Position numbers and translations under genes: made by a program. The notes under the pieces are model-generated. The model saw only the letters and a list, made by a program, of their open reading frames with translations, had not been told where the DNA came from and did not search any database. Below, one piece after another: positions 30,659-42,113 of a stretch of 64,000 nucleotides of DNA (within the stretch, counting starts at the first letter, position 1; every line of letters begins with the position of its first letter). Source of the DNA: Papilionanthe hookeriana x Papilionanthe teres (lineage: Eukaryota; Streptophyta; Magnoliopsida; Asparagales; Orchidaceae); contig CM040429.1 in NCBI GenBank assembly GCA_022702705.1, positions 113,313,943-113,377,942 on the forward strand. Reading direction: 5' to 3'.

Positions 30659-31627
30659 CTTGTTGTGAAGATCATCCTTATTTCCTTCAGAAGTTTGGGG
30701 ATATATTGGAGGAATGATCTTATCTGGTATAATTATTTGTTTTTATTTTTCTTGTGGAGTTATCCTAGGAGGTAAGATTTTTCCACTTCTCAAGTTAATT
30801 TCAACTATTTCTTCAAGTCGATTATCCGATTCATTTGTTTCCGAATCCGAGGACTCCAATCCTATAGAAATCAGAATTCCTTGTAATTGAAGCGTAGCAA
30901 TGTCATTTTCATTTTTGTCGTTGTCAGATTTCTCATTTTCATTTTCATTATCCTGGTTGTCTTTAGATTGATCATATACGATTTGAGTATTGTCTATAGG
31001 GTTAGAATTCAAATGGTCACTCTCAGAAGCATCATCCAGAATAGACAAAATGTATGCAAAACTAGGATTGTTATTTTTCATGGTAAAAAGGAAGTCATAC
31101 AAAGTTATCGGCTTGAGGATTTTTCATCCTTTGGCCGATATAACTATCCTAGTACAAGAGTGAAATGAATTAGAAGGTATAAAAGGAGTTGCAGCCCCTA
31201 TATCTGGAAGACCTCTAATCTTTTTCATTTTCTTGATTTTCTTTTTCTTTTCTTTCTTGGGAGATTTTGTAATTTTGTATTTAGCAAAGATCTCTTCAGA
31301 AATGCTATCCTTGTTTTTAGGATTAAGTTCCTCTATCGAAATCATATTGACTGATCCCTTTTCAGGTTCTTTCAAGTATTCTTTCAGGATGACTATATTT
31401 CCATCTTTGAAATTACAGTCTAACCAGTCTTTGAAGACAAAACATTCTTCAATTTTATGTCCGAGCATCCTATGATAAGGGCAATAATTAGGATTGTCCT
31501 TCATGTCAATTTTTGCTGGCCTTTTAGCTTCTGGTAGCTTAAATTCAGGTATTTTAAGCAAGCTACGAAATATTTTGCTAACGGCTTCTGTTTTAAATGA
31601 ATATACTTTATTCATTCTCTCAGCCAT
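30659..31627 (-). pseudogene. INNER Gag C-terminus: zinc knuckle and acidic spacer
   Basis: The 31627-31124 part holds a nucleocapsid-like finger CPYHRMLGHKIEECFVFKDW, the variant with Cys-x2-His spacing common in Tat, then a Lys-rich stretch. It is followed in the same frame by a TGA (from CGA) at 31124 and an Asn/Asp/Glu-rich spacer (31102-30743). A TAA at about 30740, likely from CAA, comes before the protease. In the intact ancestor gag, this spacer and protease would have been one frame. Confidence 0.8.
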
Positions 31628-32405
31628 TGTTTTCTTTTCAGTTGATAATCTGGATTGGTTGTTGAAGTTGTAATTGAGGAGACGTCTGTGATGTCGAAGG
31701 ATTTTGTCGTTGCTTCTTTTGCTCCGGTTGGATTTGCATCACCTGTTTGCCTTTTTCTGCAATATTCCCAAGTTTCTTTTCAAAAGTTTTGATAGTTTTT
31801 GTCTTTTCGCTTTTCTCCATTACACTCATCCGCTTAACCTCTTCCGAAGATTGGCGGCTTTACTCGAGTAATTTTTCAAAAGTTTTTATCGTAAATCCTT
31901 TAAGCATAAATGCTATAGAATCATGGATATTTTGAGCGATATTCCAACACATGTTGTTCTTAGTAATCGTGGCTCACATTTCATGCTGAGATTTCTCCAG
32001 CGTAAAATATAATCTACCAAGGTTTCTCTTGGTTTTTGTTTCTCTACCACCAAATCACCAACAGTGGTTTGATGTTGTGCTCCTGCAAAGCGTTGAATAA
32101 AAAGGCTTTCAAGCTCTACAAAGGTTTTGACGCATCCGTTGGGAAGTTCCGCATACTCGTCGAAGGCATCTCCCGTGAGACTCGTTAACAAATCGTCGAA
32201 ATAGGAGAGCATCATTTCCTCCAAGGCATTACGACAGCTTGCTCTAAAATGTGCCGGATGTTGTCGGGGATTTCCCGTCCCATCATACATTTTAAAGACG
32301 GGAGGAACAAAACCTTTAGGATATTGAACGTAATCAAATTCCTCCGGGTATGGCCTACCCTTTGGAGTTAATGCTCCAGCTTTTGCACGAGCCATTGTTT
32401 CTTTA
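31628..32405 (-). pseudogene. INNER Gag core (retrotransposon gag domain)
   Basis: The 32405-31913 part has the conserved PKGFVPPVFKMYDGTGNPRQH start of the retrotransposon gag domain. It continues with LTSLTGDAFDEYAELPNG, FIQRFAGAQHQTTVGDL and ETLVDYILRWRNLSMKC. The frame breaks at 31913; a second segment (31829-31638) with a Lys/Gln-rich sequence continues in another frame. Gag forms the particle that packages the element RNA. This copy is disrupted. Confidence 0.85.
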
Positions 32406-33832
32406 ATCTTCCGTTCCACTTATTTTTGTAATATCCTTTTCTGGAGTTTCTTTATGAGGAGAATTCTTTCTCTTTCGAGTGCTTTCCTCAACATCCATTG
32501 GTTCTTCTCTCGCTTTCGAGGATGTGAATAGCCTCCGGTCTAATGATTTCAATAACTTGGAGAAGGGTTCGTTGGTGGTTTTTGCAAAGTTGCTACCGGC
32601 TTCTTCCATTTTTTGTTCAAGATGACTTATTTTTTCATCTCGTTGTCGTATCACCTCTCGCAATTCATTTGTTGCATCTTCTTCAATCGATTCACGTGCT
32701 AAGGAAGTAGATCGGGTTTCTACCATATTAGCACTGGCAACATTCTCATTGGAACTGTCAGAAGTATTTTTCCTTTCTTGTCTTGAAAGTTGTTTAATAT
32801 CTTCTTTTAATTTCTTTAATCTCTCTTGAAATGATTTTGTATAATGTTTTCTGTAAATCTCTTCTTATGAACTATTTGAAGGAGTGTTGGTGGTATCAAA
32901 ATTTCTTTCAGATGATTTTCGCCTCCATACATTATTTTTAAGTATAGGGCGAGAACTCTCAGGAGGTGTATCATATCTGGTATGAGGACAATTTGCTTTT
33001 TGTAGCATCTGAACCAAGTCCGTCATTTTAGCAGTTGTATCTTCTGCTCCTGATATTAATTTTTCATATCAAGTTTTGTCATTTGTGACCACTACATCTT
33101 TTATTCTAGGGCCCAATCGAAATTTTACTAGCACTCGAACACAATGTTTATCAGTTGGGAATTGATAATCAGTTTCTTGACAATCAGAATTTTCCATTGC
33201 TAAAATTCTCCTTTTCATGGTGTTGGAGACTGCACAACCCTTTTTATCCAATAACTTAGATAGTGAACATCTTTCTTTTCGTGCTAATCTCTTAAACACT
33301 GAATGTACAGCACGAAATGGAGGAGATCTTTTAGGTTGAAAGGAATTGTCAGTGTATTCAACAGGAATTGGAATATATTGATTTTCCTCTAAAAGGAAGG
33401 ATTTCCAAAATTATTCTGTTGAAATTCAGGTGTTTCAAAATTTTTGTTTTCATTCCATCTTTTCTTTCTTTTAAATGAAGGAGTTTTATGAACGTTCCTT
33501 GAAGAAGATCCGATTTCATACATAGATGATGGTGGAACATCATCTTCCTCGTAAACTTGTTTTCCTTTCTTATCACTCTGTCTTTTTATCTCTTCAAGAA
33601 TATAATGTTCTTCAGGTGTATATTCAGGTAAATTGTCTGTAAAATTCAGAAAGTCTTCATAAGGTTGCAAGTCAAATTCTTGAAAAGATTGAGAATCAGT
33701 TTGATATGGATTATCTAATATGAATTCCGTTTCACTAAATAATCCATAATCATTGTGATAAAAGGGAGGATTTTCCCCTATTGGTATGTCAAAGTCTTGA
33801 AAGTAAGAAAAGATTGAATTCGGAGAATCCAT
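32406..33832 (-). pseudogene. INNER N-terminal Gag extension or separate ORF1
   Basis: Starts at ATG 33832 (MDSPNSIFSYFQDF), 119 bases after the primer site. It is acidic and aromatic for about 100 residues, then basic (FKRKKRWNENKNF). Breaks: frameshift near 33389, stop at about 33069, stop near 32868, and a one-base shift at 32405 where it meets the Gag core. The last segment (32726-32406) is a coiled-coil-like charged region (IRQRDEKISHLEQKMEEAG). Ogre elements carry an ORF1 of unknown function before gag, and this could be its counterpart or simply the Gag N-terminus. Confidence 0.65.
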
Positions 33833-33950
33833 TGCGATTTTTCTGAAATTTCAAGAAAAACGAATATTATCGACTTATTTATAAACTGGATACTTTTATT
33901 TTCAAAATTTTGAAATGAAAACAAATGATAACAAAAGATAAGAAGAAAGA

Positions 33951-33970
33951 TTTCCCAAGCGGAGTCACTA
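33951..33970 (-). promoter_or_regulatory. Primer-binding site of INNER (mutated)
   Basis: The minus strand reads TAGTGACTCCGCTTGGGAAA, the OUTER site with TGGCG changed to TAGTG by transitions. A 10-base gap (33971-33980) separates it from the LTR end. Confidence 0.75.
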
Positions 33971-34144
33971 CAAAATCTCTTGTCGGCGGTGTGGGAAGAA
34001 AGAGATTGGGTTTGGGTGTCAATGTGAAGGTGTCACCATCTAATATTAGCCAAGTTTTATTCCTATAAATCCTATGAAGGATTTGGAGAATTTTTAGGAC
34101 TAATAGTAGAAAAGGATGTTTATGATAATTCATATATGAGCATA

Positions 34145-34285
34145 TTCTAGAATAACATATTCTAGAATTTTCATATTAAGAAGATTATGGTAAACCAGAG
34201 ATTTCTATTTCGGGTTCTTTTAGATCTCCTATAGAAGCAGGCTTCTATAGTTAATTACATCTTAAACAATTTTTAATTGTTTAAG
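34145..34285 (-). other. INNER 5' LTR end motifs: TTCTAGAA pair and two hairpins
   Basis: TTCTAGAA at 34145-34152 and 34160-34167. CTATAG hairpin at 34229-34250, with one loop change from the other copy. The 11-bp hairpin is at 34261-34285. All match the 3' LTR copies at 11525-11665. Confidence 0.6.
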
Positions 34286-34399
34286 AAAAATTTTGATTAA
34301 TGTTAATCATTTTTTTTCTAAAAAAAATTTTATTTTTAAGGAGAGATGTACCCACTATCACTCTCGAATGTTGTTATATCATGTTATTGAATGCTTTAG

Positions 34400-34800
34400 G
34401 TATTATGTCTAACCTAAAGGTTTTGGTTTTGTTTTTGTTGTCAATGTCATTGTTTTGTTGAAAAGTTTCAAGTTATATATGTAACCTAAAAGTTTTGGTT
34501 TGGTTTTTGTTATCAATGTCGTTATTTTTGTTGAAAAGTTTCAGATTATATATCTAACCTAAAAGTTTTGGTTTTGTTTTTGTTTTCAATGTCGTTATTT
34601 TTGTTGAAAAGTTTCAGGTTATATATCTAACCTAAAGTTTTGGTTTTGTTTTTGTTGTCAATGTCGTTGTTTTTGTTGAAAAGTTTCAGGTTATATGTCT
34701 AACCTAAGAGTTTTGGTTTTGTTTTTGTTGTCAATGTCGTTGTTTTTGTTGAAAAGTTTCAGGTTATATGTCTAACCTAAAAGTTTTGGTTTTGTTTTTT
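34400..34800. repeat. 72-bp tandem array, INNER 5' LTR
   Basis: About six units of the TCTAACCTAAAAGTTTTGG repeat, matching 11788-12110. Confidence 0.8.
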
Positions 34801-34815
34801 TGTTCACCTAGAATG

Positions 34816-34839
34816 TCATCATGCAAAACAGAGTTAGTA
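34816..34839 (-). promoter_or_regulatory. Branch point with disrupted 3' splice site, INNER 5' LTR
   Basis: Minus strand TACTAAC (34833-34839) then TCTGTTTTGCAT: the AG present in the other two copies is AT here, so this copy should not splice at this place. Confidence 0.45.
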
Positions 34840-35099
34840 CACCCTATAACATGTAAAGAAAATCTAAGCGAAATTTCTTGTTTTCACCCTACAAAGAAAA
34901 TATTGTCAGAAATAATGTCACATAATATTTGGATATATCTTGGATGTCAATTTATGTCAAATTATGTCAATTTTATGTTGGTTATGTTGTTTTATTTTTG
35001 AAATGTCAAATTTTTGTTAATTATGTCAGTTTTGGTTTGAAATGTTGAATTTATATCTTGATTTTAAGTTTAAACATAAATTCTGAATTAATTTGAGTT

Positions 35100-35890
35100 C
35101 ATGTTTGTCTGTATTTAAAGTTAAAAAAGTTTGAAATTAGATTCAAAATTGATTGAATTAACTTGGGTTCATGTCTGGTTGAACCTAAGTTAGATTCAAT
35201 GTTGATTGAATTTATTTAACTTGATTTCATGACTGTCTGAACTTAAGTTAAAAGGTTTGAAATTAGATTCAATATTGATTGAATTAACTTGGGTTCATGT
35301 CTGGTTTAACCTAAGTTAGATTCAACGTTGATTGAATCTATTTAACATGAGTTCATGTCTGTTTGAACTTTGGTTAAAAGGTTTAAAATTAGATTCAATA
35401 TTGATTGAATAAACTTGGGTTAATGTCTGGTTGAACCTAAGTTAGATTCGATATTGATTGAATCTATTTAACTTGAGTTCATGTCCGTCTGAAGTTAAGT
35501 TAAAAGGTTTGAAATTAGATTCCATATTGATTGAATTAACTTGAGTTCATGTCTGGTTGAACATAAGTTAGATTCAATGTTGATTAAATCTATTTGACTT
35601 AAGTTCATGTCTGTCCGAACTTTAAGTTAAAAAGGTTTGAAATTAGATTCAATATTGATTGAATTAACTTGGGTTCATGTCTTGTTGAACCTAAGTTAGA
35701 TTCAATGTTGATTGAATCTATTTAACTTGAGTTCATGTCCGTACGAACTTAAGTTAAAAAGGTTTGAAATTAGATTCAATATTGATTGAATTAACTTGGG
35801 TTCATGTCTGGTTGAACCTAAGTTAGATTCAATGTTGATTGAATCTATTTAACTTGAGTTCATGTCAGTCTGAACTTAAGTTAGAAGGTT
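35100..35890. repeat. 126-bp tandem array, INNER 5' LTR
   Basis: About six units of the ATTGATTGAATTAACTTGGG repeat, matching 12340-13190. Confidence 0.8.
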
Positions 35891-36049
35891 TGGTTCATAA
35901 TAGATTTAATTAATTTTTAAGTCTTGTTTAAATAGGACTTAAAGGTTAATCAAGTCTAATAAATTAGAATTAATTAGATTTGCAGACCATCTAAGTCCCT
36001 TTTAGATAAGACTTAAGTTTTAATTAAGTCTATTTAAAGTTAGACCTAG

Positions 36050-37310
36050 ACTTAGGATTAAGTTTAATATAGGTTGAACTTAAGTTTAGGTTTCATTTAA
36101 GTCTTATATAGGTTAGACTTAAGCTTCTTTTTTTTGTTTGGGTTGAACTTAAGTTCATGTCAAGTTGAACTTTAGTTTGACTTAAGTCTAGTGTGGGTTA
36201 AACTTAAATTAGGTCTAGTTTTGACTTAGATTTATATTTAAGTTGAACCTAAATTTGGTTTCACTTAAGTCTACTATAGGTTAGACTTAGGTTAAGCCTG
36301 GGTTTGACTTAGGTTTATGTTGAATTGAACTTAGGTCTGGTTTCATTTAAGTCTAATGTAGATTAGACTTAAGTTTGGTTTGAATTGAATTTAGGTTCAA
36401 TGTGGGTTGGACCTAAGATTAAGGATAACTTGAGTTCAAGTTGGATTGGACTCAAGTTATGTTTAAGTTTAGGATAGGTTCAATGTGGGTTGAACCTAAG
36501 GTTTAGGTTAACTTGAGTTTAAATTGGATTGGACTCAAGTTAGGTTATGTTTGAGTTTAGGTTAGGTTCAATATGGGTTGAACCTAAGGTTTAGGTTAAC
36601 TTGAGTTCAAGTTGGATTGGACTCAATTTATGTTTATGTTTAGGTTAGGTTCAATGTTGGTTGAACCTAAGGTTTAGGTTAACTTGAGTTCAAGTTGTAT
36701 TGGACTCAAGTTATGTTTAAGTTCAGGTTAGGTTCAATGTGGGTTGAACCTAAGGTTTAGGTTAACTTGAGTTCAAGTTGGATTGGACTCAAGTTAGGTT
36801 ATGTTTGAGTTTAGATTAGGTTCTATGTCGGTTGAACCTAAGGTTTAGGTTAACTTGAGTTCAAGTTGGATTGGACTCAAGTTATGTTTAAGTTTAGGTT
36901 AGGTTCAATGTGGGTTGAACCTAAGGTTTAGGTTAACTTGAATTCAAGTTGGATTGGACTCAAGTTATGTTTAAGTTTAGGTTAGGTTCAATGTGGGTTG
37001 AACCCAAGGTTTAGGTTAACTTGAGTTCAAGTTGGATTGGGCTCAAGTTATGTTTAAGTTTAGGTTAGGTTCAATGTGGGTTGAACCTAAGGTTTAGGTT
37101 AACTTGAGTTCAAGTTGGATTGGACTCAAGTTATGTTTAAGTTTAGGTTAGGTTCAATGTGGGTTGAACCTAAGGTTTAGGTTAACTTGAGTTCAAGTTG
37201 GATTGGGCTCAGGTTATGTTTAAGTTTAGGTTAGGTTCAATGTGGGTTGAACCTAAGGTTTAGGTTAACTTGAATTCAAGTTGGATTGGACTCAAGTTAG
37301 GTTATGTTTG
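36050..37310. repeat. GACTTAAG-type repeats then 83-bp tandem array (about 10 copies)
   Basis: AGGTTTAGGTTAACTTGAG recurs at 36841, 36924 and 37007, an 83-bp period, from about 36400. Only about four units survive in the 3' LTR. Confidence 0.85.
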
Positions 37311-37369
37311 ATGTTTATGTTATGTTGGACTTGAACTAAAGGTTGGATTTGGGTTTAATTAAACCTTTG

Positions 37370-38190
37370 TTGATTAAGGTTTAATAATTAATTAAGTCTA
37401 ATGTGGTAGACTTAATTAGAATTTGTGTTTGATTAAGTCTTACTTAGTTAAGACTTAATAGTTTAATTAGGTCTAATGAGTTAGACTTAATTAAGGTTTA
37501 TATTTGATTAAGTCTAATTTAGTTAAGACTTAATGGTCTAATTAGGTCTAAGGGTTAGATCTAATTAGGGTTTAAGTTTGATTAAACCTTAGTTAGTTAA
37601 GGTTTAATGGTTTAATTAGGTCTAATGGGTTAGGCCTAATTAGGGTTTATGTTTGATTAAACCTCAGTTAATTAAGGTTTAATGGTTTAATTAGGTCTAA
37701 TGGGTTAGACCTAATTAGAGTTTAGGTCTGATTAAGTCTAATTTAGTTAAGAATTAATGGTTTAATTAGGTCTAAAGGTTAGACCTAATTAGGATTTAAG
37801 TTTGATTAAACCTTAGTTAGTTAAGGTTTAATGGTTTAATTGGGTCTAATGGGTTAGACCTAATTAGGGTTTATGTTTGATTAAACTTTAGTTAGTTAAG
37901 GTTTAATGGTTTAATTAGGTCTAATGGGTTAGACCTAATTAAGGTTTATTTTTGATTAAACCTTAGTTAGTTAAGGTTTAATGGTTTAATTAGGTATAAT
38001 GGGTTAGACCTAATTAGGGTTTATGTTTGATTAAACATTAGTTAGTTAAGGTTTAATGGTTTAATTAGGTCTAATGGGTTAGACCTAATTAGAGTTTATG
38101 TTTGATTAAACCTTAGTTAGTTAAGGTTTAATGGTTTAATTAGGCCTTATGGGTTAGACCTAATTAGAGTTTATGTTTGATTAAACCTAA
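37370..38190. repeat. 75-bp tandem array (TTAGGTCTAATGGGTTAGACC type)
   Basis: TCTAATGGG recurs at 37621, 37696, 37845 and 37920, with 75-bp spacing. Absent from the INNER 3' LTR through the deletion, but present in reduced form in OUTER (1740-2040). Confidence 0.85.
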
Positions 38191-38199
38191 TGTGTAAGG

Positions 38200-39000
38200 A
38201 GGTTAATTAAGTTTAATATGTCTTTAAACTTAATTAAAGTTTTGGTTTTGATTAATTAAGTCTAATATGTCCTTAAACTTAATTAAGAGGATTTGATTTT
38301 GATTAGTTAAGTTTAATATGCCCTTAAACTTGATTAAAAGTGTTGATTTTTTTATTAGCCCTAATTTAGGTAAGGTTTAATGGGTTAATTAAGTTTAATA
38401 TGTCCTTAAACTTAATTAAAGATTTGATTTTGGTTAATTAAGTTTAATATGTCTTTAAACTTAATTAAAGATTTGATTTTGGTTTAATATATCCTTAAAC
38501 ATAATTAAGAGAGTTTAGTTTTGGTTAATTAAGTTTAATATGTCCTTAAACCTAATTAAAATTTAATTTTTATATTTCAACCTAATTTAAGTAAGGTTTA
38601 ATAAGTTAATTAAGCTTAATTTGTCTTTAAACTTAATTAAAAGGTTTGATTTTGGTTAATTAAGTTTAATATGTCTTTAAACTTAATTAAAATTTAATTT
38701 TTATATTAAACCTAAGTTAAGTAAGGTTTAATAAGTTAATTAAGCTTAATTTGTCTTTAAACTTAATTAAAAGTTTTGATTTTGGTTAATTAAGTTTAAT
38801 ATGTCTTCAAACTTAATTAAAAGTTAATTTTTATATTAAACCTTATTTAAGTAAGGTTTAAGAACTTAATTAAGCTTAATTTGTCTTTAAACTTAATTAA
38901 AAGGTTTGATTTTGGTTAATTAAGTTTAATATGTCTTTAAACTTAATTAAAATTTAATTTTTATATTAAACCTAATTTAAGTAAGGCTTAATAGGTTTAA
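38200..39000. repeat. TTAATTAAGTTTAATATG-type tandem array
   Basis: Alternating TTAATTAAGTTTAATATGTC and AAACTTAATTAAAAGG blocks in several higher-order units. Followed by about 480 bp of AT-rich non-repeated sequence to the hairpin module. Confidence 0.8.
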
Positions 39001-39479
39001 ATGTTATTTTAAATCTAGTTAAGTCTAATTTGGTCATTTTAGACTTAAGTGAAGATTATCATTAGCCTATCATAGGCTAGAACCATTTTCAAACTTAGAT
39101 TGTTGATGAAAATAGGTTAAATTTATAAAGGGCTAGTTTTAGGATTAAAATTATTTAATTAATAAAGAATTTCAACCCTAAATTTCAAAATACCATTCAA
39201 AATAATTTCTATGACTTAGAAATAGTTTTCTTAGGGTTATTGTTTGTTGCCCTATCATTTCTAGTCATTTGCATTTTATCTTTCTCAATTTTCAATTTTT
39301 TAAAAATTATTATTTGAAATAATTACAAAGAAACTTGAAAATTAAAAAAAAATGTCTTAAACATGTTTTCTGTTCTTGGAAAAATTATGCAAGATCCCTA
39401 TGAACATAAGGATAAATGCCTCAATGTTTCATGATTTTTTGATTTATAAATAATTTTTAATAATTAAAATACTCTAGAG

Positions 39480-39800
39480 AGTATTTAATTAATTAAAAAT
39501 TAAATACTGAGAACAAAATTATGATTTTGGTCTCATAATTTTCTTCTCTTCAAGAGCTTTTCAGAGGTATTTTTATTTTATTTTTATGACCTCTAGATCA
39601 AAAGATATGGATTTTTGAAGTTTTTAAGGTTTTAATGTATTTTTTTATTAAATCCCGCCGCCAAACTCACCGTCGTTCGACGCGTGTCCTCGTTCACGTC
39701 GAACGAGCGGGAGGATCCACTGCTGGCAGCCGAACAGCGAATACCGCGGGGGGAAGATCAGCGCCGTCCATTCCTAAAACGCGGGATCGAACGGCTGAGA
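39480..39800 (-). other. Three-hairpin module and CpG-rich island, INNER 5' LTR
   Basis: Hairpins at 39480-39596 as at 3100-3216. The GC-rich island at 39650-39800 (ACCGTCGTTCGACGCGTG, CGTCGAACGAGCGGG) matches 14460-14610. Confidence 0.65.
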
Positions 39801-40322
39801 AAAATCGGCCGAAAATTCGAAAATTTTCGAACCATTAAACTTCAAACATCAATATTTCACTCATTTCTTGATGAAATTGAGTGATTTTTTTTTTAAATGA
39901 TCATTTGGATGAGAAGTATCCATCCATACGGTGATGATACACTTTTGGGCTAGTATAACACATGATATATCAAAAATATAAAGTATTTTGTAAAGAAAAA
40001 TTCCATACATTTGCCACAAGAAAATCGAGCTAGATCAGACCTTATGGTTGCCTTCTAGGACCCCAATGGAAGGTTATTGCTGCAGCAATTTGATCCAAAA
40101 GTCGGGCTTAGGGGAGAATTTTGAAGAAGTACCTAATTTGGGCTGTTTTTTGAAATTTGATCAAATTGGCTCAAATAGGCTCAATCTATGGCTTGGATTT
40201 GATCCTAATGGATTGCTAAGACTTATAGGAAGAGTTCTTATGTTGGGGGCAAGAATATTTGGGCAGCCTATGGGTCTCCCTAATTTTTTCTTCTTCCTCT
40301 AGCTAGGCTCGGGTATGGGCTC

Positions 40323-40331
40323 CTTTTATAG
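40323..40331 (-). promoter_or_regulatory. TATA box of INNER 5' LTR
   Basis: Minus strand TTGGCTATAAAAGGAGCCC. This is the copy that would drive the element. The upstream ATTGG of the other copy is CTTGG here. Confidence 0.65.
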
Positions 40332-41270
40332 CCAAGGGGAGGCCGTGGCTTAGCTTAGGTTGTTCTAGGGGAGTAGTTATCTCCCCTATCAGTCCATTGG
40401 ATGAAGAATTCGGTTGAGGATATGCATGGTTCCTTCTCCCTAAGCTTTCCATGATGATTTCCTTTGTTTTGTCTCTCCCCCATTGGCTCATGTAAGAGGT
40501 GCATGGTGAGGTGCCTCTATTCTTCTTAGGGAGCTTACACATCATTCTTTGGGCTTGGAAAATGGCGACACACAAGCTTATCCATCATCATTCCTTCTAA
40601 CCATGGTGAGGGGGTGTTTCATGCATGGTTTTCCTTCCATTGGGTAGCTTGGGAGGTGGGAGAAGAGGCCTCATGTTGGCCGGCCACCTCATGGCTAAAT
40701 GAAGCTTAGGTTGAAGGACGAAGAGACACCTCACCCCATGCATCATGATGGGTATTAACCCATGGTTAAGTTGATTTAAAGTAGGCTTAATTATGTGTTA
40801 ATTATGCCTTAAGACGGGTTTAGCCTAACTAATTATGAGAAGGTTATGTGTCATTTCTTTTCTTTCTTAATTCCCATTTTAATTAATTTTTTTATTAATT
40901 AAAATTGTTGGAAAATGTTTTATTAATCAATTTATTAATTGAAAATAATTTCAATTTAAATAATTGATTAATTTTATCATTTTTGTCATTTTATGATTTT
41001 AATTTAATATTTATTTTAATTAATTATGTCATTTAATTAAAATATTGAAAATTAAATCATTAATCATTTTAATTAATCAAAATAATTTTGAAATTAATTA
41101 TTTGATTAATTTTGTTGTTTTTATTTCATTTTTATTTATTTTAATCAAAATAGATAGGTGTTGACCAATTTTGACCTGAGTTGACCCAAGTCAGCCCAAA
41201 TTGATCATTTTAATTTTAAAATGTCCAGTATTTGTGATTTTGCCATTGTGGGGTTTTAAATGTGTCATTG
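40332..41270. other. INNER 5' LTR U3 body, no gene seen
   Basis: Counterpart of 15139-16060. A 90-codon minus-strand frame (40575-40303) is partly shared with the other LTR but is disrupted there and has no known domain. Confidence 0.6.
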
Positions 41271-41279
41271 GGTAAAAGG

Positions 41280-42070
41280 GTTGACTTATGGGTCAACAGG
41301 GTTGGTCATTGGGTCTGGTTTGACCATTTTGACCAATGTTGACTTTTTAGGTCATAAGGGTGACCTATGGGGTCAACAGGATTGGTCACTGGGTTTGGTT
41401 TGACCATTTTGACCAATGTTGACTTTTTAGGTCATAAGGTTGTCCTATGGGGTCAACAGGGTTAGTCACTGGGTCTGGTTTGTCCATTTTGACCAAAGTT
41501 GACTTTTTAGGTCATAAGGTTGACCTATGAGGTCAACAGGGTTGGTCACTGGGTCTGGTTTGACCATTTTGACCAAAGTTGACTTTTTAGGTCATAAGGT
41601 TAACCTATGGGGTCAATAGGGTTGGTCACTGGGTCTGGTTTGACCATTTTGACCAAAGTTAACTTTTTAGGTCATAAGGTTGACCTATGGGGTCAACAGG
41701 GTTGGTCACTGGGTCTGGTTTGACCATTTTGACCAAAGTTGACTTTTTAGGTCATAAGGTTAACCTATGGGGTCAACATGGTTGGTCACTGGGTCTGGTT
41801 TGACCATTTTGACCAAAGTTGACTTTTTAGGTCATAAGGTTGACCTACGGGGTCAACAGGGGTTGGTCATCTGGTCCGGTTTGACCATTTTGACCAAAGT
41901 TGACTTTTTAGGTCATAAGGTTGACCTATGGGGTCAAAAGGGTTGGTCACTGGGTCTGGTTTGACCATTTTGACCAAAGTTGACTTTTTAGGTCATAAGG
42001 GTGACCTATGGGGTCAACAAGGTTGGTCATTAGGTCTGGTTTGACCATTTTGACCAATGTTGACTTTTAG
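41280..42070 (-). repeat. 80-bp W-box array (about 10 copies), INNER 5' LTR
   Basis: Same 80-bp unit, with AGGTCATAAGG in place of AGGTCAAAAGG as the INNER-specific variant. Plus-strand frames inside it are repeat shadows. Confidence 0.85.
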
Positions 42071-42108
42071 GACATAAGGTATTGACTCATTGTAAAATGA
42101 GGTCAACA

Positions 42109-42113
42109 CTCCT
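42109..42113. repeat. Target-site duplication CTCCT, right copy
   Basis: Follows the INNER terminus at 42108. Joining 11360 to 42114 restores CTCCTATAG, the second arm of the OUTER LTR hairpin. Confidence 0.9.

Larger units (their letters stand above)
11361..42108 (-). mobile_element. INNER giant Tat/Ogre-type LTR retrotransposon
   Basis: Bounded by CTCCT duplications and TG...CA LTR termini. It spans 30,748 bp, or 23,510 bp once the solo LTR at 20556-27788 and its duplication are removed. Order in element direction: 5' LTR (42108-33981), primer site, gag, zinc-knuckle, protease, RT, RNase H, [solo LTR], archaeal-type RNase H, integrase, two extra frames, 111-bp array, 3' LTR. The second RNase H before integrase and the absence of a chromodomain place it in the Tat lineage. 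Coding regions carry many stops and frameshifts, so it is no longer autonomous. Confidence 0.92.
33981..42108 (-). mobile_element. INNER 5' LTR (8128 bp)
   Basis: Starts TGTCGGCGGTG at 33981 and ends GGTCAACA at 42108, followed by CTCCT. In element direction: U3 42108-40331 with the 80-bp array, TATA box, weak donor at 40008, CpG island, three-hairpin module, then about 4.4 kb of tandem arrays (39000-34400), branch point, two hairpins and the primer site. U3 is about 1.8 kb, so R-U5 would be about 6.3 kb. Confidence 0.9.

Noticed and set aside
39635..39884. Two overlapping plus-strand frames in the CpG island
   Set aside because: GC-rich, stop-poor sequence antisense to the LTR; not preserved in the other LTR copies.
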